64,000 nt of DNA from Trichoplax adhaerens (lineage: Eukaryota; Placozoa; Uniplacotomia; Trichoplacea; Trichoplacidae). Where the stretch lies: positions 363,643-427,642 of the forward strand of contig NW_002060964.1 in the NCBI RefSeq assembly GCF_000150275.1, given 5' to 3'. Position numbers and translations under genes: made by a program. The notes below the pieces were generated by a model, which did no database searches, had not been told where the DNA came from, and saw only the letters and a program-made list of their open reading frames with translations. The stretch's first letter is position 1. Every line of letters begins with the position of its first letter. Positions 24,730 to 35,819 of the stretch are shown in pieces.

Positions 24730-26973
24730 ATGATTGGCCTTCACATGTTAGCGGTCAATTCTGAAGTGGCTTTCAATAATGGAAGCATGGCAGCCTTCCC
24801 ACCAACCGGAGGATCGTCATCAACTGATGAAGACAGCATGGCTCCTTCTCTTGGATTACAACCATTAAATATCAATCATCAACCAAGGCAGCCTCAAAAG
24901 CTAGAAGATATCGAAAGAGTTGCTATCAATGTTAGCGGTCTACGCTTCGAAACGTATGAATCGACATTAATAAAACATCCTAATACATTATTAGGTAATC
25001 GTGCACGTCGTGATCGTTACTATGATTATGAACGAAAGGAGTATTTCTTTGATCGTCATCGTCAATCATTTGAAGCTATACTCTATTACTATCAAAGTGA
25101 AGGACGTTTAAATCGACCATCGACTGTTCCGTGGGATATCTTTTATGAAGAATTATGCTTCTTTCAAATCGAGCCTGAAGTTTTAAGTCATTTACGCAAA
25201 GTCGAAGGAATGGAAGAAGACCCTGCACCCTTACTACCCCAAAATAAAATCAAACGACGCATTTGGCTGCTATTTGAATATCCTGATACATCAATGATGG
25301 CAAAATGTGTTGCTTTCTTTTCAATGGCTATTATACTGCTGTCGGTTGCAGTATTTTGTCTAGAAACTGTTGATGGATTTAATGTGAATTTCAGAAATAA
25401 AAGTAATGTTACGGTTGAGCAAAATAGAACAGCAACTAGGAATGCTGACGCATTGTACAATGTCGAAACAATGTGTGTAGTTTGGTTTACTTTTGAATTA
25501 ATTATACGCTTTCTAGCTTGTCCTAGCAAATGGAAATTTGTCATTTCTCCTATGAATATTATCGATTTTTTAGCAATTATGCCCTACTATATTACCTTAA
25601 TTATGAGAACTAATGGTAATCCTAATGTTACGACCGTGGAAGCACTCAGAGTATTGCGCTTAGCTCGTGTACTCAGAATTTTTAAATTATCACGTCATTC
25701 CAGTGGCCTTCAAACATTAGGCAAAACATTTAAATCGAGCATGAATGAATTATTTATGCTTGGTTGTATTCTTGTTATTTGTGTTATACTCTTTTCCAGT
25801 TTTGTCTACTTCTTTGAATATGAACGTAACGGTAAAGAATTCCAGAGCATACCTCATGCTTTCTGGTGGGCTGTTATCACGATGACAACAGTAGGCTATG
25901 GTGACATTTCTCCCAGAACAGGATTAGGCCAAATCATAGGTTCATTATGTGCAGTCACTGGTGTATTATGCATCGCTTTGCCGGTTCCAATTATTGTCTC
26001 CAATTTTACCTATTACTATAAATTGGCCAAATTAAAATCGGAGCATCAAGATAGGCGCCAATTTAAATGGACACCCAAAAATTGGTTCAAGAAAAGAACG
26101 CAATTGGTTCAATTGGATTCTTATTCTAAGTATAGTACAGAAAATCGCCGCATAGCTGTCACGGGTATGCCACAAGTAGATAATTCATATCATATTACAA
26201 ATGAGCCTGATATTCCTAATGGCTCAGATTATGCTGCAATTGAAAGATCATCAACATCGCCTGTAGAAGCGTCACCAGAGCATCAGTTACGAATTGTAGT
26301 TGATACACCTTCAGCAGTACGCCATGGACCAAGTTACTTGGAACCGCAGCTGTCAATAGCCAAAGAAGAACAGAGAGGTAGGGTGTTTAGTGAAGGCAAA
26401 TTATCACGACAACAGTCATCTAGCCAAGAATTAACTTCTCAACAACCTGCAAGACGGTATACATTGGGCACTCTAGGTAGTTCTGCTTCTACACACGAAA
26501 ATTCGTCGTCAGCTAATAATCGCGGTAGCAGTAGTTCTCGTCCATTAGCTGATGCTGGCCAAGATTCTATCAAAAGTAATGATCACCATCACGGTAATGG
26601 CAAGGTTAACGATCGATCATGTCGAGTTTCAACTGAAGGTGAAGGATCAAGCGGTAGCGATTATCGTCATCGTCTACCTGGTCTACGTAAAAATGGCGAT
26701 AGCAGATCTTTCGATGGACGTGGTGGTAGCTTATCAACTCCAAGTTCATCAGGTACTGGAGATGAACTTCGTATTCATTCCAATAGCAAGAGTCATAAAT
26801 TACCTCGAAAGAAGAGTAAGCTTATAGGATCAGACGAAGCACACCAAAACTCACTAGCTCATACACCGCGAATATCAAATTCACCGTCAGGTAGCATTAG
26901 TACTCTAGACACCTATAGCAGTAGCGTTGGCTATACTCGAAAGCCACGAAAAATTAGCGCTCACAATTCATGA
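24730..26973 (+). CDS. Voltage-gated potassium channel, Shaker (Kv1) subfamily
   Basis: One uninterrupted frame of 747 codons encodes a complete Shaker-type alpha subunit. The T1 tetramerisation domain spans about residues 63-160 (VAINVSGLRFETYESTL, YFFDRHRQSFEAILYYYQS). Membrane segments are S1 191-213, S2 243-264, S3 271-293, S4 302-322 and S5 338-362. The pore loop 373-394 has the K+ filter TVGYGD at 387-392, and S6 399-425 has the PVP gating hinge at 418-420. S4 keeps the full Shaker series of six basic residues at every third position (RVLRLARVLRIFKLSRHS). N-glycosylation sequons occur in the S1-S2 loop (NKS, NVT, NRT). The tail after S6 is about 320 residues, Ser/His-rich and longer than in typical Kv1 channels. 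The function is delayed-rectifier or A-type K+ current at the plasma membrane. The first ATG is used; ATGs at codons 6 and 20 also precede T1. Lack of introns contrasts with its neighbours. Confidence 0.97.
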   Translation: MIGLHMLAVNSEVAFNNGSMAAFPPTGGSSSTDEDSMAPSLGLQPLNINHQPRQPQKLEDIERVAINVSGLRFETYESTLIKHPNTLLGNRARRDRYYDYERKEYFFDRHRQSFEAILYYYQSEGRLNRPSTVPWDIFYEELCFFQIEPEVLSHLRKVEGMEEDPAPLLPQNKIKRRIWLLFEYPDTSMMAKCVAFFSMAIILLSVAVFCLETVDGFNVNFRNKSNVTVEQNRTATRNADALYNVETMCVVWFTFELIIRFLACPSKWKFVISPMNIIDFLAIMPYYITLIMRTNGNPNVTTVEALRVLRLARVLRIFKLSRHSSGLQTLGKTFKSSMNELFMLGCILVICVILFSSFVYFFEYERNGKEFQSIPHAFWWAVITMTTVGYGDISPRTGLGQIIGSLCAVTGVLCIALPVPIIVSNFTYYYKLAKLKSEHQDRRQFKWTPKNWFKKRTQLVQLDSYSKYSTENRRIAVTGMPQVDNSYHITNEPDIPNGSDYAAIERSSTSPVEASPEHQLRIVVDTPSAVRHGPSYLEPQLSIAKEEQRGRVFSEGKLSRQQSSSQELTSQQPARRYTLGTLGSSASTHENSSSANNRGSSSSRPLADAGQDSIKSNDHHHGNGKVNDRSCRVSTEGEGSSGSDYRHRLPGLRKNGDSRSFDGRGGSLSTPSSSGTGDELRIHSNSKSHKLPRKKSKLIGSDEAHQNSLAHTPRISNSPSGSISTLDTYSSSVGYTRKPRKISAHNS

Positions 26974-29900
26974 GCCAAGATAAAATTGTATTAGTCTAGT
27001 GTATTAAATTATATTTACAAATATGACAATGTTGAATCTAAATGACAGTTTTATTTATTGCAAGAGGTGATATTTTGCCTGCTTTTCAATCCATTTACGA
27101 TTGTTTTTACAGCTATCATTTAATGAGATATGGCATCACTAGTTACGATAAAGAGTGGGAAATCATCATTGATTAATAGGTACGATATCGTCACCCAAAT
27201 ATTTTAATTGAGCTAAATTCCATTTGTAATTATATACGCATCCCTTGAGGAAATATTTTTAGTTCTACAAGTTCAACGTTAAAACTGTAATTTATTCATT
27301 TTTTATCGATTAACTGATTGTGAATGACGGTATTCCATATATATATATATATCGTACGATTCAGTTACAAAATAGGTCTTAGTGCCAATACTTGATGCTG
27401 CTTATTTATTTCCTTGTGTACATAGTAGTGTATCAATTAATACCCTCACATTGTGTAGTTCATTTTTCCTTCAAAGTGTGCGTATCTTGAAGGGATAACT
27501 ACTAACATCACCATTAAGCGAAAATACTATTTAATTTTATAACATTGTTCCAGTGGCATCCCTAATTAATATGTTTTTGTGCAAAAATTCGTTAACCTCG
27601 ATGCTGCTTATTTATCTCCAGGTGTACATAGTAGCGTATCAATTAATACCCTCACATTGTGTAGTTCATTTTTCCTTCAAAGTGTGCGTATCTTGAAGGG
27701 ATAACTACTAATTAACATCACCATTAAGCGAAAATACTATTTAATTTTATAATATTATTCCAGTGGCATCCCTAATTAATATGTGTTTGTTCAAAAATTC
27801 GTTAACTTATTGCACATGCATCGTTAAACGTTATTATATAATTAATTTATATAGATGCATATAATAGAATTGTTATAACTTAGATTTTTTTAAAACTGAA
27901 GTCAAGTAAGTATTGTGTGTTATATTTGATATGAAATTTTTACTTAACCAAATCAATTTTATTCTAAGATTGTTAGATGTACTCGTAGATAGGATTTAGA
28001 ATGAGCAGAGTGTGTTATGATAGAATAATTCTTGTCAATATTTCATTAGGCCTGTTGTATTATTAGTAATTTGATCTTGTTATTCGAAGGGAAAGTTTTA
28101 TAAATGTCAGTGGAGTGATATAATTAGAGGAACACCACAATATAGCACGCATTATGAATGTAGTTAGTAACGAATCGATAATTAGATGATATTTAACTTT
28201 TTAATTGATTGACGTTGTATTATCTTAATTCGATGTGGAGGGATTCTTGTTTAAATTAGCAATTTTTGTTGAACTAATGTTGTTCGTGAATTATTAATGT
28301 ATAGAGATTAGCAGTACTCTACACCGTATTAATTTTTCGTAGGAATTTATAACCCATCATCTGCAGTACAATTATTAATTATAACCATCGTTATTCATTA
28401 TTACGACGTCAATGTATTTACAATGCTGAACCAATGGTATATAATCCTATCTATATATCAATCAAATATAGCATATTGACCAATTTTTTTATATGTGTAT
28501 TTGATTTATTGACATAAAATTGCATATCTTACTGGAAAGACTTTTTATTAAGTAATGTATAAAATTACGCTGATGTTGCTGTTACAGAAATAGATACTTT
28601 CGGTGTTTTGTTAGATTCTTACTTAGCCTTTCTATCGTTTCACTGTATAGTAATGCTGTATCCTTTACTTATGTATTGTATCATAACATCAATATACTAT
28701 CACTAGCAGTTTTGTTGCAGTGATAGATGTACTAACGATCTATAGCATTGTCTTTCTTCGAGATTTATTAATCTATTGCTAATGTAGATCGGAATTGTTG
28801 ATGTTATTTTGACACTGTTCTGCAATTGCTTGTGGATTATTGTATGCCGTATATACTTTTGTATACATGTAAGTACATGGGTAACAAAAGCTTGTGATAG
28901 TTTTAGCATAATTTGAAAGTTACCCTTACAATTTGAAGAATGTAATTATTAGATCCGGTTGGATTAAGTTAGCAGCATTTTCTTGTATTGTTAGATAATA
29001 TGTGTTAAGTGCCATTGTAATAATATTATTATTTATTATATAAGCTTACTAATTTAATATATATTCCTATAATGATACTATGATTCAAATGGCAAATTGT
29101 TAGCCAAAGCCTTCAGCTCCAATTAATATAAGCCGGTTAAATTATATATGCCCATGATGATTTAATGTACAGCACGCCAATTGTAACAAATCTTATATTA
29201 TTCACATGTTGTAATTTAAAATTTATATTGCTATCACCGTTGCATTCAATGCTAATAATTAGTATCACATTTACGAATAAATTGATACTATACGATTCAA
29301 TGAAATTGGAGGATAATATTTAGAGCTGAAAGAAATAAGGTCTTTAAGTGCGATCATCATTAATATTCAGTAGAAGATAATTTCAGTGAAAAGATGGAAA
29401 CTTGATCATTGAAATCACTTTCATATCCCATAAGAATTACGGAACGGTGATGTATAGATTAGGAATGTTATTTACAGGGTTAATGTTTTTGTTTACTGTT
29501 GCTAGAGTTTTACTAAAATACCAGTAGACGTTGATAATATTGGACTAGATTACTTCATTTTCAATAACTTACCTTTTTACATCAAGTGTAACAGAAACAT
29601 TCTACACATCTTATTGTTATCATGATGGCATGCTATAAACTACATATTTATCAGTACGCGGAAAAGAATTAATTTCTAATTTTGTCAATTGCTACCGTTA
29701 GATGATAGAGTAAAATTTAAGCGTAATCATATATCTATCGCAAATGTAGCTTTTAAAATTTCGTATCCTTATTTTACTCCAGATTTGAAATAGCTCAAGG
29801 TAATTCAGTTGTTTTTATTGCTCTTAGATATTTGTCATTAACAGCTAATGCCATTTACAATTATAAGACTTATAATTTTCATCAAATTAATTTAGGTTAG

Positions 29901-29997
29901 ATCACTGAATGAGGTCCAATGATTCGGTCAATAACCTACATCATGGATAAAGAAAGTGAAAAAGGATTATCCATACACCTGCATAGCATTTATAGTG
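26974..29997. other. Convergent intergenic region and probable Kv 3' UTR
   Basis: Very AT-rich sequence between the channel stop and the last exon of the GOT1 gene. It contains a TA dinucleotide run (about 27336-27352), a 207-bp tandem duplication, and no recognisable exon. A long 3' UTR for the channel is possible but not demonstrable from sequence alone. Confidence 0.5.
27393..27808. repeat. Tandem duplication, 207-bp period
   Basis: Two adjacent copies (about 27393-27599 and 27600-27808) start at GATGCTGCTTATTTAT and end at AAAAATTCGTTAAC. They differ by a handful of substitutions and a short TAAT insertion in the second. High identity in non-coding DNA downstream of the channel points to a recent duplication. 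Confidence 0.95.
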
Positions 29998-32925
29998 TTA
30001 ATTAGGAAAATAAGTACTCACTCCACTTATCCCAGGTAAATTAAGAAATGTACCCACAATTGGTACTCGACGCAGAAAATTGATAACAACAGGCAAGAAC
30101 CCGCTGAAACGACATGATTTGAAATTGATTAATGAAAAGATCACTTTAATATACATAGAGGCCACTTTTTACTTCTATGATAATATATGCATTTCAATTG
30201 GAAGCTTGCTTATTTACGAACGCTTTAACATTATTAATGTGAGTGCACTATTGTTGTAAGTACTTGCCTAAATAATAAGAAGAATCCATACGCTTCGATG
30301 ACCATCCCTACGACTGGCCAACCAAATATTACAATTACAATACCCAAGAAAAAGCATACAGTTCCTTTCATTTTATGTCGTTGAAAGAAAAAGCTATATG
30401 TTCTAGCTAATCCTATAACCATACCAATGCCAGATAGAAATAGAATCTGTAAAGTAAATGTAATAGTGTTCAAAATTCATTTATCAGTTGCTATTGTAAT
30501 ATATGCGTACAAAGAGGGAACTCTCTATGATTAACAAAGCACCAGCAGACCCCTTTCGACATCAGGATTGTAGATGGTTAATAATAATTATAATAGCAAT
30601 TTTATGCGGGCTGCATTCATTGTGATTATTTTTTAGCCATTTCTCCCTTTAACGTTATGATATTGTACTACCAAGAGAATGGAGAAGAAAAATAATCATT
30701 GACTGCATTTACATGGCAGAACCGAATCAGTTCAACACAATATGAACTTATAATTTTAATGTAACAACGATATGAGATGAGTCATACAGCACTCATCTTT
30801 TCCTTGATTACCTATTAATAGAGTAAAAGTAATTTTAGAAGGTGTATGTAATCTAGCATTATACCGATATCGTGAGATACACTTTATCTACAAATGATAA
30901 CTATCCGATCCTTCAACGTAGCGTAGGCACATATTCTCTCGATTAGTTTATCGGCGACCGATAAATGAGTGGCATAACATGACTAACTGTGAAAGATGAA
31001 AAAAATTGATGCGATTAATTTACAAAATTTATATTACAATAGTCAAGTTCACCAGATGCTTGGAACAATTAAACGATGGACTATTCAGTTAAGCTATTGT
31101 ATTGAATCTACGATTTTATTCATTTCATGAAGATATTCTATAAGCGTTTTCAATTCACTTCGATGGAGACACCAGAAGTACTAGCGTAGCGCTATTTCCT
31201 CTAGGAATTTAAAGTACTACTCGTATCCAATTTATTCCCATGTTGCCATTCTATTTGACAACATGTCTACTTAGCATTTCTATCTAAATTATTGTATAAC
31301 TGCGTAATAATACCGAGAGGCGGTAGTTCAAGATCCATACTTAAGCCTAGTTTATCGCAAACCTTCTTGGTGCGAATGAGTGAATACTAGATGAAATTTG
31401 ACAGTGGATGATGCTCGTAGGGAATGAATTTTGATCAGGGATAAAAACCACCGCCGCATTCAATTTGATTAATTGGATTATTATACTTGGACAATCAATT
31501 CAAGGTTGGCATATTTTCTAGTTGAAGATATTGAGAGTAAAACCAATGCAATACTAGCAAGTATAATAGAGCCCTAATACGATTAGTTTCTGTCTCGTAG
31601 CTGACGTCAATGGGTGATGTCCGTTAATGCAATTAACTTTAATTAGGATTATACAGTATTGCACATCTATTTTGGAGTTTATGGCAATGGTATAACAGTC
31701 ACGTAACCAACTGAGGTTGGAATACGCATATTAGTTAGTTGATTGGAAGTAACGAGGAATATTTTGATCCAAATTATCATCATCGTGAGTAAACAATAAT
31801 GAATACACACTGCATCTACATCACAGGAATAGTTTGTATCTATATATACTATTCATTTTGCCTACATCGTGATACTCTCCGTATGACGAATTGTGTCAAG
31901 TAGAATCAACTTAGGAATCTAGACTAGAGCTAGCATTCCATTGTAGTATGTTGCTTGAAGATAAAAGACAATATTGGGATCGCTTGTTCAGTATAGAGTA
32001 GATACTACGTCAAAAGTGTAACTACTATTCATATTTAGCGCAAGGATTAGATTGCATATTGACACGATCGATGGTCATCATTCAACTTGGATGAAAACAT
32101 TGGTAATCATCTACTTACATTGCCTACCGCCAGTAATGCTTTATCAAAAAGCATAAGCATACCAAGAAAGAGGAAGAACATTCCAAATGCAGTTACTCCT
32201 ATACCAATTTCTAGAATAGATTAAATTGAATTAGAAATGCTTGAATACGGGTAGAAAATGATCTTTTGATCTATTAGCACTAGTTAATCGACTGCAATTG
32301 GCAAGTATCAAAACATCCCAATCATGGTATATCGTCGATTATCGTAAGTGCGACTCTATCCACAACATCGTCAAACACAAATGATGAATCCATCCTAAAG
32401 GGAAGCTTGTATCCACTGATTGATTTGTCAATACTTCCATTGGGCTGTAAACTGAATCTAGAAGACTGATCATATAACCTATCATTCATGAATGGACTCC
32501 TTGCGTTATTTCAACGACTCCACTTGCCCAGATACTCATCCATTGCAACCATCAACGATTGTCCAATTCAATCATAAAGCTGAGCTATCTTTGCTTTCAT
32601 TCAAAGTCTATCCTATCACTCATTTACTTTGCCATGATCTACTGTAGTTCAGATAGCACATCATGATTGTTGTACTATCCACACGCCTTCGACATACGAT
32701 AGCTACTCAAACTGTGTCCAATCCATAACAACGTCGTTGGTCCGTTATCAAGACATGCACCACCAATGTTGCTTCATCAGATCAAATGACTGTATTTCCC
32801 ATCATCCATCAGCCGGTAGAATAAGTTGAGCATGTCCATAGTAGCGTTGCACACCAGTTTATTCTAATCTACTAATCCAGAGGTGATAGAAGATACTTAC
32901 TTTGTGTATCCGTTACATCTAACAT
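29998..32925 (-). CDS. GOLT1B: GOT1/GOLT1 vesicle transport protein
   Basis: Four phase-consistent exons: 32925-32901, 32210-32119, 30446-30268 and 30103-29998, giving 133 residues against 138 in human GOLT1B. The protein opens MLDVTDTQKIGIGVTAFG, then has four hydrophobic segments and the family signatures LFDKALLAVGN, IGLARTYSFFFQRHKMKGT, FGWPVVGMVIEAYGFFLLF and LRRVPIVGTFLNLPG. GOT1 proteins are small tetra-spanning membrane proteins of ER/Golgi vesicles that help COPII vesicles fuse with the Golgi. The intron between exons 3 and 4 starts with GC (TTTAG then GCAAGT), the standard minor GC-AG type; no GT donor fits the reading phase. The C-terminal eleven residues (GISGVSTYFPN) read straight to a stop. 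A GTGAGT donor overlaps that position, so an alternative last exon remains possible. The symbol denotes the family rather than a specific paralogue. Confidence 0.93.
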
Positions 32926-35819
32926 GGTGAAAGTTCTTGAGAATGGGCAGAGTTGTTGATATAATCGGAAAGGGAAAGCAAATGAGCACAACAAATTGAC
33001 TACACAACAGCAACAATTGAACGCGTTGAACACGTCAACCGCGCCGTCTCAACCGTTACCGTCCACGTAGCCTGATGTAGGGTGTAGCGATAGTAGTCCA
33101 TGTTGTATTGGACTACTGGACCACTGGACAGCGCCTATAAGCGTACGCATGTTTGGCATAGCTGTAGTCGATTTCCATCAGCAATGTCCTACTGGACCTC
33201 TTCACAGTAGGCGTAGTCGTGTAGAGTGTAGAGTGTACAGTCCGGCACAGGACCACTGTAACCTGTACTGTAGGCTGGTGATGGACTGACAATCAGACAT
33301 ACAGTACACTGTACTGTGCTGTAGAGTGAGTGTACTGTAGGTTGGAAGCAAGGAGTGATCGGAGAGATCGACAGCCAGTCAACATGGCATCATCGATCCA
33401 AGCACCAATACAAGTAGTTCCCATTCTAATGGTACGCATTCTTCTTCACAACGACTAAGATGAATTCTGCGATGATTAACCATGGCCACTTTTCAATGAT
33501 AAGCAGTTGCAAGCATTTTATTCCTGCACGATTTTCACAACCATTCAAAATAGTCCCAGGCATGCCCTACCTCCTGTAAACTGTACAGTATGTCATGCAG
33601 ATAGTTCACAATCAGTTGGACGACATTATTCTTGATTCAATAATGGTAGTGTCAAGGACTGCTGCATTCAAAAATTGTAATTTTGATTGCGTTGTCCCTG
33701 ATTGGGGATAGTTTTACTCCAGCCATAAATGATGCTTTCCATGGAGTGCTGACTACAGTCATGGACTACTCGATACTATCCTACAGTAGCATAGTATCGA
33801 GTTGTCCATATTTATCCAGTACAATACTCCTTTTCATCGATACTCTTCTTGTCGTTTTTCCACCATGACTCATCCATAACTCGTAAGCTTTCTTGTAGTA
33901 CTGTAATGAAGTTTGAAATGCTGATTTTGTCAGTAAAAAACGATATGCAACAAACTAGTAAGAGTTATGGCGATACTGTTCGACGAGTAGGCGTCGCTGA
34001 TACTGCTAGGACGAGGTAACACTACCGTAGGACTACGCATGACCACTTGGTGGTTTAGTACAGTCTACTGTACCACAGTACTTTCACAGTAGAAAACTTA
34101 CTGTACACTGTAGACTACTGGACTGACAGATGATCCTGGACGGTCTAGTCGGACTATGGGTACGAATGGGTACTGAAGCCAGTTTGGACCTACTGTCTAC
34201 TTGGCTGGGCCTTTTTTCGTCTCCGTGGTAATCGCACAAGCAGCTGGTAAACGACTCCGAGGCTGCTTGTACTTCTCATTTCTATTTTCCAAATCATCTT
34301 CTATCTTACTTGGGTCGAATGGCAGCCATCCATAGGTTTACTTTACCTGCAAGAACATCCATACGACTTCAGGGTAAACTAGTTGTTCTATTCTTGCTGT
34401 TGTTAGGATGACGAGCAATGAAAAGATGTCCATCACGCTTGTCCTCCATGCTAGACTAAGGTACTCTCGTACAGTTGACATTCTTGACAAGAGTGGGCAG
34501 CGAGCAAGCACATCTGATTGCGGATATCGACATACTTTGAAAGCAAATTGTACAACGATGGTAGTTGAAACGAGTCGATTCATGCTTAAAATTTAAAATT
34601 CCAACTTTGATCATTGACTTACCTGCTAGACAAGTACAATTAACAGTCAAAGAGAGCATACAGTGAAGTAGGAAGCGGTGGATTGGACAAGAATGTCTAC
34701 GATGGTACAGTCGATCAAATAACCTGCTACACACTGTAGTAAAGTCTTACTTTTTTCAGTCATGCAATCGTCGATGCACAAGGTTACATGATAACACGCA
34801 TAGATGGAAGGGATTCTTCATAAAGTCTTTTGCAGATGATGTTGTTATACCATAATATAGGCCAAGATAGGAACATTTCAGCAGAAAAATTAAGAAAACT
34901 TATAACATCAACTTGGAATAAGACAATTTAATTTCTGTCATTCAGTGCGAAAGTATCTGAAACAACAATGTCATTTTACGAACAACTACAACGATTTAGT
35001 AATGTTCACTAGCTACTATCATGATTTGAAAGTATGTGGAAACTAAGGTATTCCACATCAAAATTAGACAGTCTAGCCTAGTCTACTTCTTGAACAAACT
35101 TCAAAACAACGCTTCCTTACCTTGTACGCGTATAACTACGAATATCGTTACTATCAGTACAAATAACAGGAATACAGCATTCAATGTTGTACACTTTCTT
35201 ATTTACATTTTGATGCCAATTCCATTCGTTGACTACACTGATAGCTAATTTCACTATTCTTAACTTAATAATATCTGTTATCAAATCATAAACGACTGTA
35301 GCTACAAACTCTGTCAACTTCTTAGACAACATGGATAGAATTCGTTGTGATGGACCTATGTTAAGTCATCATGAATGACGAACTTCTGTTAGTTGACCAC
35401 AAACAATGTAATAGATACTCTTCATTATTCGCTTTAGTTTAGAAAAGTCTGTCAACTTGTTATACTGTGGTACTACGAGAATAGACATGGCAACTACGGC
35501 CATGCTTATCACAAACTCAACATCTTATTAGGACATTCATTGCTCATATTTGTGAAAGAAACTAGAAAAGGTGCTTTTCTAATATTATAATCAATTAACG
35601 CAATTCAATGGATTACTTTGCGTATTTCTAGTTCTCCATTTAAGAAAGGTCAATAGCTTCCTATCTAATCAAGTCATAGTTATACCTTGTTGTTCCCTAC
35701 TAACCTCCAGCAGGTATGTTTTCATCATTGAACGTCAGTAACTATTCCGTATTCACTAATTTTGGTAACTGAATAGTAAACTTTGAAGTCAATTGATGGG
35801 TTACACTTTTTCACAATAG
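32926..35819. other. Divergent intergenic region between GOLT1 and PDHX
   Basis: No exon recognised, although the missing 5' end of the PDHX gene should lie here. A GC-richer segment with TACAGT-type words begins about 250 bp upstream of the GOLT1 start (33170-33350). Another lies at 34040-34120. A hairpin sits at 33761-33809. Short open frames near 33683, 34338-34734 and 35036-35332 overlap on opposite strands and show no protein family. Confidence 0.5.
33761..33809. repeat. Imperfect inverted repeat, 19-bp arms
   Basis: ATGGACTACTCGATACTAT at 33761 pairs with ATAGTATCGAGTTGTCCAT at 33791 with one mismatch, around an 11-base spacer whose own sequence (CTACAGTAG) is nearly palindromic. No coding context was found. 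Confidence 0.9.

Noticed and set aside
25188-25544. 118-codon frame antisense to the Kv channel
   Set aside because: Shadow of a strongly conserved coding exon, with no family signature.
26552-26827. 91-codon frame overlapping the Kv channel tail in another frame
   Set aside because: Same-strand shadow frame inside the Ser-rich tail, with no domain and no independent start context.
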